From assembly GCA_017652715.1 (NCBI GenBank), contig JAGCAL010000074.1, positions 1-5,009 of the forward strand: a stretch of 5,009 bases of DNA, read 5' to 3'. Position numbers and translations under genes: made by a program. Positions 4,549-5,009 of the stretch are shown one piece after another. How positions within the stretch are numbered: position 1 is the first letter of the stretch; each line of letters begins with the position of its first letter. Source of the stretch: Candidatus Saccharimonadota bacterium (GTDB taxonomy: Bacteria > Patescibacteriota > Saccharimonadia > Saccharimonadales > Saccharimonadaceae). The notes under the pieces are model-generated. The model did no database searches, was not told the origin of the DNA, and worked only from the letters and a program-made list of their open reading frames with translations.

Positions 4549-5009
4549 TACATTTCCTCCGGAATTTCAATTCCTAAAATATTTAACCCGTGCATCATAA
4601 TATCTAAATATACCTTAACTAATTTCAATCTCTCGGCTTCGTTATCACAGCCAATCACCGGACAAGCCTCATAAAATCGCGAAAAATCTTGCGCTAATTC
4701 ATACAAATAATTCGCCACCTTATGCGGCGCCATCTCATCCACCGCCTCATTTAATACGACTTTATACTCGAATACCTTTTTGATAAGATTACGTTCAGCA
4801 GGCTTAAGAGCATCTTCTTTTGTGAATATAATATTTTGATTTGAATCAGAAGAATCTATATTCCTGACGACACCGAGAGGTTCGCCCACAGGGCGGTTCT
4901 CTCGGCTGTCCAGCGTATGAGATTCTTCTGGTTCAAGTCCACGAACAAAAGAAGATGTCTTAAGCCTAGCGTTTGCTAAAATTTTCTTAGCACGAACTGC
5001 CGAATATAA
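4548..5009 (-). CDS. argS: Arginyl-tRNA synthetase, C-terminal part carrying an in-frame palindromic insert
   Basis: ArgS charges tRNA-Arg with arginine. The frame is open from the right window edge to the TAA at 4550-4548 (153 residues), so the catalytic domain lies outside. Residues 1-14 (LYSAVRAKKILANA) fit the start of the DALR anticodon-binding helical bundle (usual pattern YxxARxxSIxRKA). Residues 71-153 fit its remainder, including AERNLIKKVFEYKV (71-84), APHKVANYLYELAQDFSRFY (94-113) and the standard ending GLNILGIEIPEEM (141-153). Between them, where ArgS proteins usually have a linker of roughly 15-20 residues, there are 56 residues (15-70), mostly polar, encoded by a long DNA palindrome. 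A GTG at 4889 inside the insert is not a real start. The stop overlaps the orn ATG. Insert aside, the gene looks functional: no stop or frameshift is seen. Confidence 0.93.
   Translation of the reverse strand, partial: LYSAVRAKKILANARLKTSSFVRGLEPEESHTLDSRENRPVGEPLGVVRNIDSSDSNQNIIFTKEDALKPAERNLIKKVFEYKVVLNEAVDEMAPHKVANYLYELAQDFSRFYEACPVIGCDNEAERLKLVKVYLDIMMHGLNILGIEIPEEM
4800..4967. repeat. 168-bp imperfect palindromic element inserted in frame in argS
   Basis: The arms match over nearly their whole length. From outside in: AGGCTTAAGA (4800-4809) with its complement 4958-4967; CATCTTCTTTTGT (4811-4823) with 4945-4957; TTGAATCAGAAGAATCT (4841-4857) with 4920-4936 at 16 of 17; CCGAGAG (4873-4879) with 4899-4905; CGCCC (4883-4887) with GGGCG (4891-4895) around an ACA loop. 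Only 4824-4840 against 4937-4944, and parts of 4858-4872 against 4906-4919, are unpaired. The inner core has a symmetrical GTT/GTT internal loop. The length is exactly 56 codons and its ends fall on codon boundaries of argS. No flanking direct repeat of more than 3 bp is obvious. It encodes no transposase; I infer a small non-autonomous palindromic element rather than an insertion sequence. Confidence 0.82.

Noticed and set aside
4548..4889. A separate 113-residue protein starting at the GTG on 4889
   Set aside because: The frame is open upstream to the window edge and the upstream residues match ArgS; the GTG lies in the palindromic insert and has no proper context as a start.
1..5009. Alternative genetic code with TGA as glycine (as in Gracilibacteria/Absconditabacteria)
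   Set aside because: No complete gene ends in TGA and the 222-377 frame would read through one, but the eight complete genes have many glycines and not one in-frame TGA, so TGA is not used as a sense codon.

Overview
The window looks like a chromosomal piece from a reduced-genome Patescibacteria (CPR) bacterium, most plausibly Candidatus Saccharibacteria. This is inferred from the short, tightly packed or overlapping genes and the overall protein character; no rRNA or other phylogenetic marker is present to prove it. Moderate-to-low GC and strong AGGAGG-type ribosome binding sites are also seen. All eight complete genes read with the standard bacterial code and end in TAA or TAG.

Layout. (1) 1-155, minus: N-terminal end of a GyrI-like small-molecule-binding protein, with its own extended -10 promoter and a tandem CAATG repeat. 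(2) 156-478: about 320 bases without a convincing gene. They hold a broken reading frame (222-377), a hairpin and a weak promoter; it is either gene remains or an unrecognised structured RNA. (3) 479-2622, minus: a compact three-gene unit, DUF362 protein, then CYTH-domain phosphohydrolase/cyclase-type protein, then CmpB-like membrane protein, with junctions of 19 nt and 1 nt. (4) 2623-2708: divergent promoter region. (5) 2709-3724, plus: a single-pass membrane protein of unknown function followed 14 nt later by the mechanosensitive channel mscL, closed by a strong terminator that serves both strands. (6) 3761-5009, minus: argS (C-terminal part), orn and an MmcQ/YjbR-like gene, joined by a 1-nt TAATG overlap and a 25-nt overlap, so almost certainly one translationally coupled operon.

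How the genes fit together: the right-hand operon is translation and RNA turnover (arginyl-tRNA charging, removal of 2-5 nt RNA ends). The central plus operon is membrane and osmotic protection. The left operon has no established joint role.

The most striking observation is inside argS. A 168-bp imperfect palindrome (4800-4967), exactly 56 codons long, sits in frame in the anticodon-binding domain and encodes a hydrophilic stretch where ArgS proteins normally have only a short linker. It has the properties of a protein-coding palindromic element comparable in concept to the Rickettsia palindromic elements. A second theme is that two genes have a TGGTATAAT extended -10 box so close to the ATG that their mRNAs would be leaderless.
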